Positions 58,777-64,000 of a DNA stretch of 64,000 nt are shown in pieces. The position numbers and the translations under genes are program-made. The DNA lies in assembly GCA_022578965.1 (NCBI GenBank), contig MU400550.1, forward strand, positions 248,001 to 312,000, given 5' to 3'. The stretch's first letter is position 1. Each line of letters begins with the position of its first letter. The notes below the pieces were generated by a model. It saw only the letters and a list, made by a program, of their open reading frames with translations, made no database searches and was not told the origin of the DNA. This DNA comes from Xylaria sp. FL1777 (taxonomy: Eukaryota; Ascomycota; Sordariomycetes; Xylariales; Xylariaceae).

Positions 58777-61700
58777 GATCGAGAGAAAAGTCGAGGTCTG
58801 TCGTTAGCTCAGGCGAGATTGTGGCTTCGTCCGAGAAGAACAAAGGAGCTGATAATGATACGACCCCAGAAGGATTGTGCGCCACGCCACCAAGGGGCTT
58901 CGTGTCTCCAGTCCAGTCCTGCCGGTGCCGTGCAATCCTATTCTCTTCGGTATCCGACGGGTATTCAATCGACCCACAGAGTTCGGTTTCGTCCGGCGGT
59001 TGTTCAGCTATGGTCTACTTCCCACCCGAAGCACTCGCTTAATCAAGCCAATGTGTGGTGGTTACAAAAAGGAGCGGATTAGAATTCGACAATAGTGATG
59101 GTTCGGCGCTGCTATTACGTCCGGCGGGAAATGAATGACGATTCGGTGTCTAGTTGGTGATTATCAATTACGTGGATGCAGTACTTGTTATCCTGAAAAC
59201 CTCGAGCGACGTCGTGACAGTTCGCGTCAACCAGCTGTTGAAGACAGTTGAGGTAGTACGATGCAAGGGAGATCCGAGGGCAAGGAACTGGGAGAGGTTG
59301 GTGAAAGAATGTCTCGTGTGTTTTGAGAGCCCCTGGATCCACGTGCCAAAGAGCCAAAGAGCTTAGAATCGGGAAAGCAGCGCTGTTGCTAGTGGGCGAC
59401 GATAGTTGGTGTTCCAAAGGATCCCAGTGCTGAGCAAAGAGGGATGTGAAGCTCGCTGCATGTACTCCGAAATCAACACAACAACTTGAAGCGATTGACA
59501 AGTTACAGGAGGCAGGTAAGGAGAGGGCGGGAGATGGGCGGCTAGTGTGGTCGTCTAATCGTCAGTGGCCGTCGGCATGGAGAGGGTTGAGAGGCAACAC
59601 ACTGTTACCAAAAGGGAAGAAAGCCAAGCGGGAGAATGCACGTTTTCCTGGAGTCGGCTGGGTCGGCGGAGGGAAGGAGGAACGGGATCCTGAGCGTGAT
59701 AACGGGTAGGATGAAGTTGCATCAGGTAATAATGGTAATAATACGCTATACCACCCTATACTACCTAGTCAGGGGGGGGCTTGCCGGCGGTACCAACAAG
59801 CTTTGGTGCCTCGACTAGGTGGTGGAAAGGGGGAGCAATGGAGGGCATCGTCCAATGAAGAACGCTATTGGCCGCCGAACTAACTCGTTCGAGCGGTCCT
59901 TTTCTTTCGAAACTGCCTATGTAGGCACAGCGCAAGACATTTACATAGATTACAATCTTAGTCGAAATGATGGGCTTCCCTTCCCCATGTTATGGCCCAC
60001 TCCGCATCTGCTAATACACTGCGATCTTGCAGGCTAGCAGCCAATTTCTGATTGTGGTTGGTCAACCAGTTGTGCTCCTTGCCTTGGAATCCATGTCAGG
60101 TACGCGTGGGCCTCAATAGGGCAGTTTAACATTTTAGATTTTTTTGGTATTTTACAGCACAGTATACGTGTAGATTACCACGACTTATCACCTACTACCT
60201 AACTTAAGGGCTGTTCAACACCGACGTAGTAGTGTACAGCACCACCATCAACCCGCTCCGAGATCGACAAGTGTCCATCTACAGATCTCGCGACTCGGAC
60301 GCAGGCCGAACAGATCGCCCAGTTATATTCCTATCCGGTACGGTACCATTAGCTACGGTTCAGCTCGCACATAGTCGCCCTGACGTCGTTCGCGAATCTG
60401 CTACAACACCACCAAATTAGGGCACTGCGCCTATTGAGTACCAAGTGTGGGTAGCATACCTTGCTTATGTTACAGATGCAGAACCCCATATCGACTCCTC
60501 ATTCGCCTGGGCACTGTACATGTAGGTAGGTAGTATAGCGCACATGATAGCCTACTCAGTACGCATCTGCACACCACCTGAACACCAGAATGGCTTCAGG
60601 GCGTTAAAATCGATGACTATTGGTCTTTCACCTCGCCCTTCGCGCGCGCTACCGCCGCCGCATCATACTTCATCACATCCAACTGCCTACATCAGCAAGT
60701 CCCCAAGCTGCATGCATCTTTAATTTTACGTCTCTCATCAAGTATACTAGTTATACTGGATACAGAAAGTGAGCGAGTATGTGTATGCGTAATGAGTCCT
60801 CTAGCCTCCGAGCCTAGTATCCACCAATTCAAGACCGACTGGCTAGAAAAGACCCGCACTTTGCTCACAATTCAAATCCTGCTCCTTATTAAGGCATCGG
60901 TATTGGATCGATTGGGACGCGAACAGACTATGAAAAAGCTCCAGGATTCCCGGGATTCGGCCTCAACCTCATCCCAGATAATAGCAAGTCCACGGGCCGA
61001 CTATATTTGAAAAAGTTTTTTTCTTCTTCTGTCAAAGCTTTACATGTATTGCGATTCTAGTGGCTGGAAAAAATGATACAAAAAGGCTCAACAATAAGGC
61101 TAGGAAGCCTCGGTAGTTCCACGGCTAGCTAATGTTACAAGGATACCCAGACCAAGATGTTCTAGAATCCTGGCACACCACACTGCCACATCCTCACAAA
61201 ATCAGTACCTACATCATATTTAGCACGTGAAGTATGCATCGAAAAAGCAAAGTTATTGTATAGTGTAGATTGTAGAAAGACTGTAGCGTAGTGTACGAGG
61301 GAATGACGATGTCGAAGGTTGCCTCGCGGCGTGAAAATCTCCCCAAAGAAACCGACTATTGTTTCCGGCTCGATTCATCCCATCCCATCATGCATGTGAT
61401 GATCCTCGTCGCAGCCTCCGTCTCAGGCTGTGTTTGAGCCTCAGCTCACTATTGACTTCATCGGCCTATCAATAGCACCTCGTGCTGTGGCCGCCTGCTC
61501 GCTAGACAACCAGCAGAATATTTATCGGTCTCGTCGTATTCATGATCATTACGAAACATTCCAAGACGCCGACCTGTTGTCGGGAGAACCGACGAAAATT
61601 CATGACAATCAGCCTACTGATGCTGGTTACCACATGGCTGGATCCAAGGAGCTTCTAACCGAACCCAGGGGTGCTGCTAAGGAGCGTTTTCGTTGTTTCA

Positions 61701-61937
61701 TTCCTTAATTTATCCCCTTCGCCCCGGCTCCACTGCGCACTTTCGCGTACAGGCTGCCGGGAAGTGTCCACGATTAAACGCAAATTGAAACATGCTGCCA
61801 TATATGTAGACTGCACATATTCCTTTCCGGACGCCTTATGTTGCCAAGTACCCATATCATCCGATCAACATGGAACCAACCCGTCAGTTCCTGGTATCAT
61901 AAAAAAAGCATAAAAACACACAAGTCATTACACTAAG
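58777..61937. other. Intergenic region, 3.2 kb
   Basis: Holds the long leader or promoter of the Spa2 gene (58777 to about 59700) and the 3' region of Ssu72. A plus-strand frame with no ATG (about 61400-61708, hydrophilic, ending RFRCFIP) and a 72-codon frame at 60792-61010 are the only longer hydrophilic frames. I could not join them into a gene. Confidence 0.5.
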
Positions 61938-62777
61938 TTAGAACCAAGCTAGCGTCCATGTCGCCGGCAGGTTCGGCCACCGCTCTTGCCACTCTCCAAT
62001 AATTTCAGGAACCCGCTCATCAAAAGATACCCTGCTTGCAGCACTGGCCATATCGAAAGCGGCTGCGCCAATAATGTCTCGCTCCTCTTTAGCTGCCTTG
62101 CTTAGTGAATCTGCAAGATCTAATATGCCTCGTCCGCCGATAGAGGCCTCTTCATGGTTATCTTTAATGTCGACATTGATAACGTGAACAGGGCGATTCA
62201 AGGGCGATCCTCGGTTTAGTAGATCATCGATGACGGCATCCCAGCACCTTTCTTCGCATGTGAATACGACATCTACAACACCTCCTTCTGTGCCGGCATG
62301 GCCGCGGTCTTTCCCTTGCTCCGTTCTTGGGATACCTATTTGCCAATCCTGCCAGCGCTCGGGACCCCACTTCACCTGTCTATTTCTTCCTAGCATATTT
62401 AATAGGCCATTGGCAGTGTATAATCGACGATCCTTCCCGTCAAGTTCCTTGTACATCGTGTCGTACGAAACTTTGTTGAATGGGTAGACGTTAGGTTGAT
62501 GGATTGTAGGTCCGGGCAAACGAACGAGAGATCCGGTGCCGAAGGAGATGACGGGGTAATTCGCTTGTGACAGTCGTAGATGTGCTTCCATTGACCTACG
62601 GCATATTAGTTTGTATGTTGCGAAGGATTGATTATCCACGGCTAGTGTTGTAAGGGCCTACCTATTCTGGTTGCTTGCACAGACCGTGCAGAACTTCAAT
62701 TTATATCCTCCTGCGTCTTCCCGCTCACCATTCTCTATCGGTGTCGGGGTAACGGAGGCTCCATTAACAACCTCCAT
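61938..62777 (-). CDS. ssu72: Ssu72, RNA polymerase II CTD phosphatase
   Basis: Two exons: 62777-62662 and 62595-61938, giving 257 residues. The 66-nt intron has a GTAGGC donor, an ACTAATATG branch and a CGTAG acceptor. The phosphatase loop is C-x5-R in [16 protein letters not shown], with catalytic Cys33 and Arg39. The intron splits the Arg39 codon. Downstream matches are strong: [34 protein letters not shown] and [15 protein letters not shown], the last carrying the general-acid loop region. Ssu72 removes phosphate from Ser5 and Ser7 of the Pol II CTD within the cleavage/polyadenylation complex. The length is close to the family's, with a slightly longer N-terminus. Confidence 0.95.
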
Positions 62778-64000
62778 TGTGATATTGTAAATCTAATTAT
62801 GTTCAGGATTTGTTGCAGCGTGTATTGTCGACCAGGATTCGCTATCTGCTATAATACGAAAATGGTTCTAGAGAATCTCGACGGTCTTTATCAGAAGGAA
62901 TTAGCAGTGTGGACTGAAATGTAGTTCTAACTAAGCGGGGGGACTCTCTAAGTTTTCAGAATTGTTGCGTATGGTAATATTTTGGGTGTCACCATGGAAA
63001 ATCAGACAGCTCCAATAAGAATTTCATCATGAAGAGCAGCGATGGCGTAGATCATAGAGACGCGTTCATGGCACATACCTTGATTGTTTATGTAGGGCCG
63101 ACGTAAAATGGACAAAACCGAGCGAAGTTGTTCAATAGATGCAGGCAAGCTAACCTATTGCTAGGTCGCATTATGCCAAGTGCTAAGCAGTCTAATGATC
63201 TTGAGTTTTATGCGAGGAGAAAGAGGGAGAAAGGGTGTCTCATGGTGTCCAAATCAACATGTGTATCTATGAAAGTTGAATTGAGGTAGCAGAGGATGCT
63301 TGTGTTTAGTGCGTTGACTATGGATTATGTAAACTTGCATGGAACCTCTAGCTCGACTCGTGAAGTAACTAAGTGTGATATAGCGATATAGGTTCTCAAA
63401 AAAGCGACTATTCTAATAGACGAGACCAGCTACGTCAGACACGACCTCAGGAATAGATTGCCTCCCAAGGTCGGAGGTGCCTAGATTATATTTACCTGCA
63501 ACTAAAAATAGAACTCAATTATTCATCAACCTCGACGCCTGTGTGTGCCCCTCACTCACTCCCCTCCCGTTAGTACACTACCCCCATCTCGCCTCAGGGT
63601 ACAAAGAGGCCCTTCATTCCTTCATTGGTTTATGATACCTCCTATCAGATATGAGAAGTCATTGATTTCGAGACTTGTAGACTCCTAGTCCAAGCCACCC
63701 AACTAACACATTCATGGATCCAAACCGGGCGCTCTTCCTCATACCTCTCAGGTAGATGGCGGTAGTGCGCGTCCTCTCCCACATACCTTCGCATCTGCTC
63801 TAGGCACTGCAACGCTACACATTCTTCTCTCCGCCGAATCAAACATCGCCAACACAATAGACTGGCTGCACGATGTGTCTGTAGCTTATCACGTGGCTTT
63901 CTTGTTTCACCTTTGCTGACATGCATCAATGGTTGGTTCGCGCGTCGTTGGGCTCTCTTCGCTGCAGCACGCACTGCGCTCACTGCATGAGAAAAAAGCG
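62778..64000. other. Intergenic region to the right edge
   Basis: Promoter of Ssu72 and about 1 kb of DNA without a convincing gene. A minus-strand frame at 63645-63983 (112 residues; Arg-, Trp- and Cys-rich) stays open to the edge. Read on the minus strand, it begins with a pyrimidine-rich stretch and a CATGCAG acceptor-like site, so it might be the end of a gene outside the window. The composition argues against a real protein. Confidence 0.4.

Noticed and set aside
63645..63983. Minus-strand frame reaching the right edge
   Set aside because: Composition is unusual for a protein (many Arg, Trp, Cys) and it has no ATG; it cannot be judged without the neighbouring sequence.

Overview
The window is nuclear DNA of a filamentous ascomycete (Pezizomycotina, probably a Sordariomycete). 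The evidence is short introns of about 48-180 nt with GTRAGT-type donors and CTAAC-like branch sites, a Zn2Cys6 regulator, a hybrid histidine kinase, a SUR7-family protein, a Spa2 homologue and a split tRNA-Val. Coordinates below are gene models built by eye. For spliced genes the exon coordinates are in the evidence, and exon lengths were checked to keep the frame.

Layout: a PP-Z protein phosphatase enters from the left edge (minus, 1-722). After a 5.4 kb gap come a SUR7/PalI-like membrane protein (6148-7221), a WDR6/Trm734-like WD40 protein (7658-11685) and tRNA-Val(UAC) (12296-12391). A mainly mitochondrial group follows: ribosome recycling factor (12581-13549), a convergent mitochondrial-type protein (13798-14862) and succinate-semialdehyde dehydrogenase (15184-16865). 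A secreted GH79-like glycosidase (19089-20938) and a four-helix membrane protein (21469-22406, minus) come next. Beyond a 6.4 kb gene-poor stretch lie a 1474-residue hybrid histidine kinase (28860-33340) and a 985-residue Zn2Cys6 transcription factor (35210-38278). After another 4.9 kb gap come an eight-exon NAD(P)-binding epimerase-like gene (43210-44729), an unrecognised 718-residue membrane protein (45037-47299, minus) and a MARVEL-like protein (48036-48744, minus). A 7.2 kb gap holds a MITE-like inverted repeat and a possible spliced short-peptide or non-coding transcript. The right part has a Spa2-like polarisome protein (55998-58776, minus) and the Pol II CTD phosphatase Ssu72 (61938-62777, minus).

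The genes do not form an obvious single pathway or a biosynthetic cluster. Loose themes are cell surface and polarity (PP-Z, SUR7, MARVEL, Spa2), mitochondrial function (RRF, the 354-residue protein, SSADH) and signalling or regulation (histidine kinase, Zn2Cys6 factor, Ssu72). The most unexpected signals are outside the genes. A 9-mer, TACTGCGTA or its complement, occurs at least 11 times, always between genes, where about 0.5 copies would be expected. There are also two small spliced candidate genes, a compact inverted-repeat element and a strong G-quadruplex motif. I did not find an operon-like or defence-like novel system.
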